Assembly (NCBI GenBank): GCA_023429825.1
Contig: JAEZDC010000126.1
Coordinates: forward strand, 1 to 46,809
Direction of reading: 5' to 3'
Origin: Bacteroidota bacterium
GTDB taxonomy: Bacteria > Bacteroidota > Bacteroidia > Chitinophagales > Chitinophagaceae
Length of the DNA stretch: 46,809 nt
Part shown: one piece after another, positions 1 to 8,088 of the stretch
Layout of the letters: every line of letters begins with the position of its first letter
Position numbering within the stretch: the stretch's first letter is position 1
Notes under the pieces: generated by a model
The model's database searches: none
What the model saw: only the letters and a program-made list of their open reading frames with translations
Told to the model about the DNA's origin: nothing
Translations under genes and position numbers: made by a program

Positions 1-3
1 ATA

Positions 4-85
4 TAAGCCAATATGAAACTGAATAGAGCATCCCGACTAAAGTCGGGAAGGTTTCAGGTTTGAATCCTGACGCGGTCACAAAAAG
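4..85 (+). pseudogene. Decayed tRNA-derived repeat, copy 1
   Basis: The right half reads like the 3' part of a tRNA: a GAGC D-stem half, an anticodon-arm-like hairpin (CCCGAC-TAAA-GTCGGG), a T arm CAGG-TTTGAAT-CCTG, and an acceptor-like CGCGGTC. The left half does not supply the matching acceptor strand (GACCGCG expected) or a 5' D-stem, and the anticodon loop is too short. This is therefore a tRNA remnant, not a working gene. Copy 2 begins 114 bp later. The parent tRNA identity cannot be fixed from this fragment. Confidence 0.55.
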
Positions 86-113
86 CCGGCAATTCCAGTT
101 GCTGGCTTTTTTC
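81..113 (+). terminator. Rho-independent-type hairpin after tRNA-like copy 1
   Basis: An inverted repeat AAAAGCCGGCAA / TTGCTGGCTTTT with a TTCCAG loop is followed by a run of T. It sits directly after the CGCGGTCACA end of the tRNA-like repeat, where a tRNA terminator would be. Confidence 0.65.
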
Positions 114-117
114 ATAA

Positions 118-199
118 TAAGTCAATATGAAACTGAATAGAGCATCCCGAGTAAAGTCGGGAAGATTTCAGGTTTGAATCCTAACGCGGTCACAAAAAG
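118..199 (+). pseudogene. Decayed tRNA-derived repeat, copy 2
   Basis: This is a near-identical direct repeat of positions 4-85, differing at only a few bases, including one that breaks the anticodon-arm-like hairpin and one in the T stem. It shares the same decayed 5' half, so the decay happened before the duplication. It is followed by its own terminator. Confidence 0.55.
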
Positions 200-200
200 A

Positions 201-228
201 AGTCCTGCAAAAGCGGGACTTTTTATTT
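201..228 (+). terminator. Rho-independent terminator after tRNA-like copy 2
   Basis: Stem AGTCCTGC / GCGGGACT with an AAAA loop, followed by TTTTATTT. The stem sequence differs from the hairpin after copy 1 although the repeats themselves are nearly identical. Confidence 0.7.
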
Positions 229-234
229 ATACCC

Positions 235-295
235 ATAGCTCGTAGAGCATTCCTATATCAGTTGGGAATGATTTGGTATAAATTTCCAGGTTTCT
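235..295 (+). pseudogene. Possible third, more decayed tRNA-like copy
   Basis: The segment contains TAGCTC then TAGAGCA (D-arm-like), a TTCC...GGAA hairpin where the anticodon arm would be, and CCAGGTTTCTGG where a T arm would be. Similarity to copies 1 and 2 is weak but the order of parts is the same. Confidence 0.3.
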
Positions 296-358
296 GGCAA
301 GATTGGAACTCGCTAATACCATTAGAAACATCGTTTAACCTTTTAGATAGGCTAGTTA

Positions 359-505
359 CCTCTTCGAAAACTTAGTAGGGTTGTTCTAAAGGCTTGCGAA
401 CCCTTCCGATGGGTCAGCGAAGTTGTTCTAAGGGCTTGCGAAGTCTTCCTATCGCTTAGTGAAGATATTCTAAGAGTGAGTAAACCTTCTATCACAAAGC
501 AAAAT
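359..505. repeat. 21-bp-period degenerate tandem repeat (array C)
   Basis: From 380 the sequence falls into 21-bp units starting at 380, 401, 422, 443, 464 and 485. Most units carry TTCTAA or TTCC near position 5 and end in GCGAA, GTGAA or similar. Units 380-400 and 422-442 differ at one base. A shifted unit at 359-379 resembles 443-463, and weaker relatives may extend left to about 318. No coding sense is apparent. The other two 21-bp arrays of this window are at 13976-14248 and 38440-38812. Confidence 0.7.
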
Positions 506-532
506 CCCGCTATCGCGGGACTTTTGGTTTTT
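499..532 (-). terminator. Terminator of the nagB-type operon
   Basis: Stem TCCCGC / GCGGGA (505-520) with a TATC loop. Read on the minus strand it is followed by TTTTGC-rich sequence, and it lies 23 bp beyond the stop codon of the NagB-fusion gene. The plus side is also T-rich, so it may act in both directions. Confidence 0.7.
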
Positions 533-554
533 CATCGATTGATTGCTAGTTATA

Positions 555-2483
555 TCAGTAATGCCACCTTACAAATGCTTCCATTGCAGCGTACTTGGTC
601 ATTCCAAGCTGCGCATATAAATTAGCCGTGTTGGCGTTCCTGTCTTCCGCCCGTTGCCAGAATTCCCTGTTATCGCTTCCCTGGAAAGGCACCATATCTT
701 TCTGCGACTGGTGAATGAAAATGCCAAAGCGCTTCTTCATCACCTGGTCAGGACTCATAGGTATGGCCATTTCAATTTCAGATATATCCCATTCCTGCCA
801 TGCGCCTTTGTATAGCCAAATCCAGCAGTCTTTCACCCAGGGCTCACCTGCAGCTTTCAGTCGCCTGAGGCTTTCAAAAATGATATCCAGGCAAACCTTA
901 TGCGTACCATGCGGATCTGCCAGGTCACCCGCACAGAATACCTGGTGCGGCTTCACTTTTCTCAGCAACTCCATAGTGATCAGTACATCTTCTTCACCCA
1001 TCGGTTTTTTCTCAACCGTTCCTGTTTCGTAAAAAGGAAGATTCTGGAAGTGGATGTTCTCGTCCTTCAATCCTACATACCGGCAGGTAGCTTTCGCCTC
1101 GCATCTCCTGATCAGTCCTTTAATGGCCCGGACTTCTGCGGTGTCTATTTGATTCTTCTTTTTATTCGCGAGGAACTGCCTTGCCTCTTCGAGCGTTTTG
1201 CGGGTTTTTGCGTTATCTACACCAAACATGTCCTCGAATCCTACAGCAAAATCCATGAACCTTGTAACGAACTCATCGGTCACGGCGATGTTGCCGCTGG
1301 TTTGGTAGGCTACATGCACGTCATGTCCCTGGTCGTGCAACCTCATAAAAGTGCCACCCATACTGATGATGTCGTCATCAGGGTGGGGTGAGAAGATCAG
1401 GCAGGTCTTAGGGTTGGGTTCTGACCGCTCAGGATGAGTAGGAATAAAGGCGTTTGGCTTGCCTCCCGGCCATCCCGTGATGCTATCCCGTAGTTGATAA
1501 TATACCTGCAGGTTGATACCGTATGCATCTCCTTCTTCCACTAAAAGATCACTTAAGCCATTTTCGTTATAATCGTGATTAGTAAGGCTTAATACAGGCT
1601 TGTTCAATTTAAGACTGAGGTTGACAACAGCTTTTTTTACTGTTTTCGGCGTCCATTCGCACTCACCCGTTAACCATGGCGATCTGTTCCTGGTGAGCTC
1701 GCTGGCAGCAGGCTCATCTACCACAAAGGTGCAGTCGTTATGCTGCTGTAAAAGACTGGCAGGGACCTGCTCGGTTACGTGGCCTTCTACTGCTTTGGCA
1801 ACGATCGGCGCTTTAAAACCCCAGGCCATCAGCATGATCTTCCGTGCTTTCATGATCGTTCCAATACCCATAGTTATGGCTAACCGCGGAACTTCGGCAA
1901 TAGTGGCAAACTCATGTGAGTTCGCTAACCGGGTGCTGTTGTCTAATGTAATCAGCCTTGTCCGGGAAAATATGCTGGACCCTGGTTCATTGAAACCAAT
2001 GTGGCCATTATTACCGATGCCAAGAATTTGTAAATCAATGCCTCCAACTGCTTCAATCTGAGCTTCATAGTCAAGGCAGTGCTTTTTGATATCTTCTTTT
2101 GGAAGCTCTCCGTTTGGAATGTGAATATTAGCAGGGTCTATATCGATATGGTTGAACAGGTGGCGATGCATAAAAGCGTGATAGCTTTGGAATGCCTCCG
2201 GTTCTATGGGATAATACTCATCGAGGTTGAAGGTGATAACGTTTTTAAAACTCAGTCCTTCATTCTTATGTAGCCTTACAAGTTCGGAATATAAACTGAC
2301 TGGTGTATAGCCAGTTGCAAGACCTAGCACACATTTTTGATTAGCTGCCTGTCTTTCCCTGATCAGGTTAGCAATCTCACTCGCCACATACCCAGAACCA
2401 TCTTTAGGAGTTGAAAAGATCCTCACCGGAATTTTCTCAAAGCTGTCGATCAAATCCACATTGGGTTTATGCGCCATTTGCAT
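555..2483 (-). CDS. nagB: Glucosamine-6-phosphate deaminase fused to PIG-L/LmbE-type deacetylase domain
   Basis: This 642-residue protein is more than twice the length of classic NagB (about 266). The N-terminal part (about residues 15-285) has NagB hallmarks: NLDEY at 86-90 and GNNGHIGFNEPG at about 157-168, including the catalytic His and Glu. NagB converts glucosamine-6-phosphate to fructose-6-phosphate and ammonia. The C-terminal part (about 358-640) has PIG-L/LmbE signatures: SPHPDDD at about 365-371 and DPHGTH at 523-528, the usual metal-binding set of N-acetylglucosaminyl deacetylases. A natural inference is that one polypeptide deacetylates and then deaminates an amino sugar, but this is not shown. 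It lies 58 bp downstream of the GH20 gene on the same strand, so co-transcription is likely. A second in-frame ATG two codons in is an equally plausible start. Confidence 0.93.
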   Translation of the reverse strand: MQMAHKPNVDLIDSFEKIPVRIFSTPKDGSGYVASEIANLIRERQAANQKCVLGLATGYTPVSLYSELVRLHKNEGLSFKNVITFNLDEYYPIEPEAFQSYHAFMHRHLFNHIDIDPANIHIPNGELPKEDIKKHCLDYEAQIEAVGGIDLQILGIGNNGHIGFNEPGSSIFSRTRLITLDNSTRLANSHEFATIAEVPRLAITMGIGTIMKARKIMLMAWGFKAPIVAKAVEGHVTEQVPASLLQQHNDCTFVVDEPAASELTRNRSPWLTGECEWTPKTVKKAVVNLSLKLNKPVLSLTNHDYNENGLSDLLVEEGDAYGINLQVYYQLRDSITGWPGGKPNAFIPTHPERSEPNPKTCLIFSPHPDDDIISMGGTFMRLHDQGHDVHVAYQTSGNIAVTDEFVTRFMDFAVGFEDMFGVDNAKTRKTLEEARQFLANKKKNQIDTAEVRAIKGLIRRCEAKATCRYVGLKDENIHFQNLPFYETGTVEKKPMGEEDVLITMELLRKVKPHQVFCAGDLADPHGTHKVCLDIIFESLRRLKAAGEPWVKDCWIWLYKGAWQEWDISEIEMAIPMSPDQVMKKRFGIFIHQSQKDMVPFQGSDNREFWQRAEDRNANTANLYAQLGMTKYAAMEAFVRWHY

Positions 2484-2541
2484 GTTTTTGCAGTTTCAAA
2501 GGTAAACTAATCCTGTTTATGCGTTAATTATTTTAGTGGTA

Positions 2542-4869
2542 TTAATGTATTTCTATCTCATCTAAGAAGATATAAGCAGGGTTTCCTGCACCCTGGCGAC
2601 CTTCCGGGATCTTAGAAAGGTTATTTACTTTGACCTGGATATTGGTGACTTTTTGCGGATTGACCGGAATGCTGATCCTCCTGTTATCTGCCCAGCCACT
2701 GGCGGGCTGCTGAACTGTAGCCAGGTTGATGCTTTTTCCTTCCGCATCTTTTGTACTTACCTCAATGGAAACCGGTAAATAGATCCAACTGGGTTCCTGT
2801 TTCCAGACGTTAAGCGCAACTTCTTTGATCGTATCTTCTTTTCCTAAATCAATGTTGATCTCAACTGATTTTGTCCAGCCCAGCCATTCGGTGGAATTGA
2901 ATTTATCTGCTTTAACGCCATTGACTAAACCAAAAGCACCGCCGTTGCCGGAGTAATTGGATGCGGGCGAAGTTGAGAGACTGATTTTTTTAGCTGTTGC
3001 TTTGTTGAATGAGAATTGTTCAGCTAACTGAGCAATTAGTTTTTTGTTGGTTGAGTCAATCAACGAACTGTAAATTGTTAAACTTCTGTTGATTGATACA
3101 GGTTGTAAATAGACATCGATACTATCTACACGATTAATATTGGTTGTAATCCATCCTCCCTTAAATTTTGACTCAAGCTTGTATAACAATCCACTATTAT
3201 CCGGAGTTGGAAGAATCGTTGACTTGATCTGCAAAAATGCCTTACTATAGTTCACCCCCCACAAATCGTATCTCTTAAACTGTGTCATCAACCTTCTTTC
3301 AAAGTCAGCAGAATCTTTTTTCTCTTTCGGAGTCCACAAAACTTCACTCAGCGCTGCGATCCTCGGGAATAGTTGATACTCTACTTTACGAGTGTTCTTG
3401 ATGTATTCTGCCCAGAGATTAGCCTGCGCTCCTAAAACGTATTTACCTTCTTCATCGCTTAGTACTTTTGGTATAGGTTCATAGGCATATACCTTTTCAA
3501 TCGGAGAAAAGCCACCAATCGTAACCGAATCTTCATTCCTTGTTTGCTGGTGATCGAAGTATACATGAGAGCTTGGCGTCATGATCACTGTATGTTTTTG
3601 TTTAGCAGCTTCGATACCCCCTTTTTCACCACGCCAGCTCATTACGGTAGCGTTAGGTGCTAAACCGCCTTCTAATATCTCATCCCATCCAATGATCTGC
3701 CTGCCTTTGCCGTTGAGATATTTTTCCATTCGCTGAATAAAGTAACTCTGCAGTTCATGTTCATCTTTCAGCCCGAGTGTTTTAATGCGTTGCTGGCAGT
3801 TCGGGCATCTTTTCCAATGCGCTTTAGGAGCTTCATCTCCACCTATATGAATGAATTTTGAAGGAAATAAAGGAAGCACTTCATCCAGTACACCTTCTAA
3901 AAACTTAAACGTATTTTCCTTACCTGCACAAAAGATATCATCAAATACACCCCAGGCTTGCTGCACCTGTTTGCCTTTGGTAGATCCAGCCCAGGCCGTA
4001 CCCTTTGCCACCTTGGTATCTTCATTAGGAAAACAGCTTAATTCAGGGTAGGCTGCTATCGCTGCAGACGCATGGCCGGGCATTTCAATTTCGGGGATAA
4101 CGGTGATGAAACGATCCGCAGCATAACGAACCACTTCTCTTATTTCATCCTGCGTATAAAATCCGCCATAATGAATGCTATCGTTGCCTTTACCAGGATA
4201 ACGGCCAATGATGGTACCATTCCTCCATCCGCCAACAGAAGTGAGCTTTGGATATTTTTTGATCTGTATTCTCCAACCTTGATCGTCAGTTAGATGCCAG
4301 TGAAACGTATTGAACTTGTGCAGTGCCAGGTAATCAATATATTTTTTTACGTAATCGATTGAGAAGAAATGGCGGCACACATCGAAATGCATCCCCCTGT
4401 ATCCAAAGCGGGCTGAATCCTCAATTACCACTGAAGGGAGTTGGATACCAGATACAGGATGTTGGATACGTGATACCGGCAATAGCTGGATGAGCGATTG
4501 TATCGCTAAGAAACTTCCGTGGTGAGAGGGAGCGGTGATGCGAATGAATTTTGGATCGACTATAAGTTGATAATGTTCTTTCTTATCCGCAAAAGAAGGA
4601 TCATTCCAGGTAGAGATACCGATATAATTAGAAGCAGGAAGTTTATTCGCTACCATCAACTTAAAACCGTAGTATTTCTGCAGGTAATCATTAAAGAAAT
4701 CTACAGAGGGCTTATCGGCTTTGTTCAAAGTAACTAATACCGTTGCTTTATTGAGCTGGAAGCTTCCTTGTTTGTGATTAACAGATACAGGCTGCGGGAT
4801 GATATTTATCTCCTGTGCAAAGCTTTGGAATGAAAAAGCTAACGTAATAACAAGTAAAATGTTCTTCAT
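2542..4869 (-). CDS. Secreted GH20 beta-N-acetylhexosaminidase
   Basis: A 775-residue exported protein with a signal peptide ending near AQE (residues 1-19), a GH20b-like N-terminal domain (about 22-150), and a GH20 catalytic barrel. The barrel contains HIGGDEAPK, with the catalytic Asp-Glu pair at 345-346, and the upstream WHLTDDQGWR segment. The C-terminal 200 residues look like beta-sandwich modules. The enzyme removes terminal GlcNAc from chitin oligomers or glycans outside the cytoplasm. The downstream NagB fusion would process the amino sugar inside, so the pair forms a GlcNAc-use unit. Within the N-terminal domain the codons run through a 7-bp repeat tract (4437-4478), giving the odd stretch PVSRIQHPVSGIQLP. 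Confidence 0.94.
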   Translation of the reverse strand: MKNILLVITLAFSFQSFAQEINIIPQPVSVNHKQGSFQLNKATVLVTLNKADKPSVDFFNDYLQKYYGFKLMVANKLPASNYIGISTWNDPSFADKKEHYQLIVDPKFIRITAPSHHGSFLAIQSLIQLLPVSRIQHPVSGIQLPSVVIEDSARFGYRGMHFDVCRHFFSIDYVKKYIDYLALHKFNTFHWHLTDDQGWRIQIKKYPKLTSVGGWRNGTIIGRYPGKGNDSIHYGGFYTQDEIREVVRYAADRFITVIPEIEMPGHASAAIAAYPELSCFPNEDTKVAKGTAWAGSTKGKQVQQAWGVFDDIFCAGKENTFKFLEGVLDEVLPLFPSKFIHIGGDEAPKAHWKRCPNCQQRIKTLGLKDEHELQSYFIQRMEKYLNGKGRQIIGWDEILEGGLAPNATVMSWRGEKGGIEAAKQKHTVIMTPSSHVYFDHQQTRNEDSVTIGGFSPIEKVYAYEPIPKVLSDEEGKYVLGAQANLWAEYIKNTRKVEYQLFPRIAALSEVLWTPKEKKDSADFERRLMTQFKRYDLWGVNYSKAFLQIKSTILPTPDNSGLLYKLESKFKGGWITTNINRVDSIDVYLQPVSINRSLTIYSSLIDSTNKKLIAQLAEQFSFNKATAKKISLSTSPASNYSGNGGAFGLVNGVKADKFNSTEWLGWTKSVEINIDLGKEDTIKEVALNVWKQEPSWIYLPVSIEVSTKDAEGKSINLATVQQPASGWADNRRISIPVNPQKVTNIQVKVNNLSKIPEGRQGAGNPAYIFLDEIEIH
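4437..4478. repeat. Heptanucleotide repeat inside the GH20 gene
   Basis: Six consecutive 7-bp units on the plus strand: GGAGTTG, GATACCA, GATACAG, GATGTTG, GATACGT and GATACCG. The tract is 42 bp long, so the reading frame is kept, and it encodes a Pro/Val/Ile/Gln-rich linker-like stretch between the N-terminal domain and the catalytic barrel. Confidence 0.6.
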
Positions 4870-5276
4870 AGACGCAAGCTAAAACATTTTTAGACCTCAC
4901 CCTCGATCCCTCTCCCAAGGAGACGGAAGACGGTTCGGTTATTAAGTGACAGCGGCGATTAATGCAGGACCAGGTTTATATACCAGTTTCAAAATCGGAC
5001 GTTTGATACGAACTACTACGCTTAAAGGTGGGAGTAAGGTGGGAGTTAGTACGGCGTAACCTTAAGCCAGGTATACCGTAGGGTGGGCGAAGGCAGGGCG
5101 TATGTACTGGGCAGATATGACTTAGGCAGGCTCACCAGTCCTTCTTCAGTTCTTTTTGTAACCCAAAATCTCCGTAAGTGATACCACCCGGGAAGAAGGA
5201 CTCAATTGATAACCATCAGCCGGCTACATAATAAAAACAACTAAATTGCGGCCTCGTTAATCATCAAATAATTTCT
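4870..5276. other. Divergent intergenic region between GH20 and pruA genes
   Basis: This 407-bp stretch has no convincing gene. It must hold the promoters of both divergent units, but no perfect TAnnTTTG element was found at a convincing distance from either start. It contains a short direct repeat GGTGGGAGT (two copies near 5030-5050). A half-palindrome CAACTAAA near 5240 resembles the palindromes at 27487 and 38907. Confidence 0.5.
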
Positions 5277-6923
5277 ATGAACTTAGGATATTTCTCATAC
5301 CCCTTGCCCGCCAATGAGCCTGTTTTGACATATGGTCCCGGAACTCCGGAAAGAGCGTCATTAAAAAAAGTGTTGAAAGAATTGAAGGGACAGGAAGCGG
5401 ACATACCTATGTACATCGGGAGTAAAGAAGTAAGAACGAATAAGAAAGTTGCGATACATCCGCCGCATGAAACGGCGCATACGCTGGGATATTTTCATGC
5501 GGGTGAAGAAAAGCATGTGCAGCAGGCAATAGATGCAGCGCTGGCGGCAAAGCCTATGTGGGAAGCGATGAACTGGGAAACGAGGGCGAATATCTTTTTG
5601 AGAGCCGCTGATCTGATTGCAACGAAGTACCGCATGCATATGAATGGTACTACAATGCTTGGCCAAAGCAAGAATGCCTTCCAGGCAGAAATAGATGCAG
5701 CATGCGAACTGATAGATTTCTTACGATTCAATGTTCATTTTTTAAGCGAGATATATAAGCAACAACCGATCAGCGGGGCAGGCATGCATAACCGGATGGA
5801 GTGGAGACCATTGGAAGGATTCGTTTTAGCAGTAACACCTTTCAACTTTACGGCTATTGGCGGTAACCTTCCTACATCTGCTGCTATGTGTGGCAACGTG
5901 GTGGTTTGGAAGCCTGCGAACACGCAGATATATTCTGCACAGATGTTTATGAGGATTTTGAAAGAAGCAGGATTGCCTGATGGTGTGATCAATCTTATCT
6001 ATGTTGATGGACCAACTATTGGCAGGGTCTGTATGAACAATAGAGATTTTGCAGGCGTACACTTTACAGGATCTACTGGTGTGTTCAACCAGATGTGGAA
6101 GACGATCGGAGAGAACGTTGGTAAATACAAGAGCTATCCAAGAATTGTAGGAGAAACAGGAGGGAAAGATTTTGTACTGGCGCATAAGAGTGCAGATCCG
6201 GATGTGGTAGTTACTGCATTGTTGAGAGGTGCTTTTGAATACCAGGGACAAAAATGTTCAGCAGCATCGAGAGCTTACATTCCTTCCAACATGGCTGAAG
6301 AAGTGAAGAAGAAACTTGTTGCAGGTGTGAAAAGTTTTAAGATGGGCACGGTTGAGAATTTTGAAAACTTCATTAATGCGGTGATCGATGAAAAATCGTT
6401 CAATAATATCAAGAATTATATAGACGCCGCGAAGAAAGACCCTAAAGCCGAAATATGGGTGGGTGGTAAGTGTGATAAGAAAGAAGGGTGGTTTGTTCAG
6501 CCTACAGTAATTGAAGCGAAGAATCCGAAGTTCGTAACCATGTGCGAAGAGATCTTCGGGCCAGTGCTTACCCTGTATGTATATCCCGCTAATAATTTTG
6601 AAAAAGCATTAGAGTTAGTTGATACTACTTCACCGTATGCACTAACAGGTGCAGTGATCGCACAGGACAGAGCAGCCGTTGAATTGGCCACTGAAAGATT
6701 AAGACATGCTGCAGGTAACTTTTACATCAACGATAAACCAACAGGTGCAGTAGTGGGTCAGCAGCCGTTTGGTGGAGCAAGAGCGAGTGGTACAAATGAT
6801 AAGGCAGGAAGTATGATCAATCTATACCGTTGGTTGAGTGCAAGAACTATCAAGGAAACATTTAATCCGCCAACGGATTTTAAGTATCCTTTTTTGTACC
6901 CGGGAGAGAGTGAAGGCGAGTAA
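5277..6923 (+). CDS. pruA: Delta-1-pyrroline-5-carboxylate dehydrogenase
   Basis: A 548-residue aldehyde dehydrogenase-family enzyme that oxidises glutamate semialdehyde (from proline or ornithine) to glutamate with NAD+. The N-terminus contains NEPVLTYGPGTPER, typical of P5C dehydrogenases. The active site is intact: VGETGGKDF with the general base Glu at about 293, and GQKCSAASR with the nucleophilic Cys at about 327. TPFNFTAIGGN and FTGSTGVF match the cofactor-binding region. The length fits the stand-alone enzyme and there is no proline dehydrogenase domain. No proline dehydrogenase gene is visible in the window. A clear terminator follows. Confidence 0.96.
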   Translation: MNLGYFSYPLPANEPVLTYGPGTPERASLKKVLKELKGQEADIPMYIGSKEVRTNKKVAIHPPHETAHTLGYFHAGEEKHVQQAIDAALAAKPMWEAMNWETRANIFLRAADLIATKYRMHMNGTTMLGQSKNAFQAEIDAACELIDFLRFNVHFLSEIYKQQPISGAGMHNRMEWRPLEGFVLAVTPFNFTAIGGNLPTSAAMCGNVVVWKPANTQIYSAQMFMRILKEAGLPDGVINLIYVDGPTIGRVCMNNRDFAGVHFTGSTGVFNQMWKTIGENVGKYKSYPRIVGETGGKDFVLAHKSADPDVVVTALLRGAFEYQGQKCSAASRAYIPSNMAEEVKKKLVAGVKSFKMGTVENFENFINAVIDEKSFNNIKNYIDAAKKDPKAEIWVGGKCDKKEGWFVQPTVIEAKNPKFVTMCEEIFGPVLTLYVYPANNFEKALELVDTTSPYALTGAVIAQDRAAVELATERLRHAAGNFYINDKPTGAVVGQQPFGGARASGTNDKAGSMINLYRWLSARTIKETFNPPTDFKYPFLYPGESEGE

Positions 6924-6966
6924 GAATGAGAAATAATGAATAGTAAATAAGAATTAGAACGTGATG

Positions 6967-6990
6967 AAGTCCTGTATTGCAGGACTTTTT
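6967..6990 (+). terminator. Terminator of pruA
   Basis: Perfect stem AAGTCCTG / CAGGACTT with a 5-nt loop, followed by TTT. It lies 43 bp after the pruA stop codon and overlaps the -33 region of the next gene's promoter. Confidence 0.85.
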
Positions 6991-7006
6991 CATTCACCTA
7001 TTTTTG
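6976..7006 (+). promoter_or_regulatory. Bacteroidota-type promoter of the ATP-grasp gene
   Basis: ATTG (6976-6979), 19 bp, then TATTTTTG (6999-7006). This fits the Bacteroidota sigma pattern TTG-N19-TAnnTTTG. Transcription would start near 7012, only a few bases before the ATG at 7016. This supports that start over an upstream in-frame ATG at 6977, which lies inside the pruA terminator. Confidence 0.6.
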
Positions 7007-7015
7007 CAGCCTTTG

Positions 7016-8062
7016 ATGAAACAAATCTGGCAACGAATAACGAAATGGGAACTATGGCCATTCTGGCTTATTTACATACCGCTGGCTCCTTTGTGGCTGT
7101 ATTATATTATTAAGTCAAAGCAGGTATGGTTTTTTTCTACTGTCAATCCCACACTCACATTTGCAGGCTTTGAAGGCGAGGATAAAAGGGAAATGTACGA
7201 GCAGTTGCCGAAACACCTGTATCCTAAGACTATATATGTTTCTCCCAAAAGCGATTTTGAAAAGCTTAAAGCTTCTGTTGCCTCAGAAGGATTGCAGTAT
7301 CCTTTTATAGCCAAGCCTGATATTGGGATGCATGCTATGATGTTCAGGAAGATCGAAAACGAAGACGAGTTACTTCGATATCACAACTTCGCCACATTTG
7401 AATACCTGGTACAAAGCCTGGTAGATATGCCATTGGAGTTTAGCGTGTTTCACATTCGTTACCCGGGAGAATCAAAAGGAGTAGTGACAGGGTTTATTCA
7501 AAAAGATTATTTAGCGGTAACAGGTGATGGTGTTTCCACCTTACATGAACTGATCATGGCGCATCCCAAAGCAAAATATAGAGAAGCGGAAATGCAAAAG
7601 CGTCACGGCAGGAATCTGGATAAGGTGATACCAAAAGGGGAGAAGTTCCTGTTGAGCATCGCCGGTAATCACAATCGTGGTGCAAGATTCATTGACCTCA
7701 GCTATGAAATTGATGAAAGACTAACAGCGGTGTTCGATGAGATCAGCATGCATGCTGAGCATTTTTATTATGGCAGGTACGATCTGAAATGTACTTCCGT
7801 TGAAGACTTAAAGGCTGGTAAAAATATTTCTATCCTGGAGTTTAATGGTACAGGTGCAGAGCCAAATCATATTTATGATTGCGGTATGAGTTATGGCAAG
7901 GCGTTAAGCACAATAGCGATGCACTGGAAGCATATGTACAACATCAGCAAGATCAATCATAAAAAAGGTGTGCCTTACTGGAGTTACAAGCGAGGAAAGC
8001 AGCATTTAAAAAAAGCTAAGGAATTCTTTAAAAAGCTGCGGCAATATGATCTTGAGTTTTAA
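7016..8062 (+). CDS. ATP-grasp domain protein (D-Ala-D-Ala ligase-like)
   Basis: A 348-residue protein with one hydrophobic segment near the N-terminus (LWPFWLIYIPLAPLWLYYII). The rest looks like an ATP-grasp ligase: FIAKPDIGMHAMMFRK (nucleotide-binding strand and Lys), LVQSLVDMPLEFSVF (the E-rich hinge), and a C-terminal ILEFNGTGAEPNH in place of the usual metal-binding E-x-N. ATP-grasp enzymes join a carboxylate to an amine or thiol using ATP. The substrate here is unknown, and the family is often loosely annotated as D-alanine ligase. The start at 7016 is chosen because of the promoter placement. A LysE-type exporter gene follows 26 bp later, which could mean the product is exported, but that is inference. 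Confidence 0.75.
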   Translation: MKQIWQRITKWELWPFWLIYIPLAPLWLYYIIKSKQVWFFSTVNPTLTFAGFEGEDKREMYEQLPKHLYPKTIYVSPKSDFEKLKASVASEGLQYPFIAKPDIGMHAMMFRKIENEDELLRYHNFATFEYLVQSLVDMPLEFSVFHIRYPGESKGVVTGFIQKDYLAVTGDGVSTLHELIMAHPKAKYREAEMQKRHGRNLDKVIPKGEKFLLSIAGNHNRGARFIDLSYEIDERLTAVFDEISMHAEHFYYGRYDLKCTSVEDLKAGKNISILEFNGTGAEPNHIYDCGMSYGKALSTIAMHWKHMYNISKINHKKGVPYWSYKRGKQHLKKAKEFFKKLRQYDLEF

Positions 8063-8088
8063 TTTATCTTCATCACTGCGATAATTCA

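Noticed and set aside
157..2483. Asn in place of an active-site Asp in the NagB GNNGHIGFNEP motif
   Set aside because: Many functional NagB proteins of the Bacillus type have Asn here, so it is not a sign of loss of function.
6977..7015. Upstream in-frame ATG for the ATP-grasp gene
   Set aside because: It lies in the pruA terminator and upstream of the best promoter element; the ATG at 7016 fits better.
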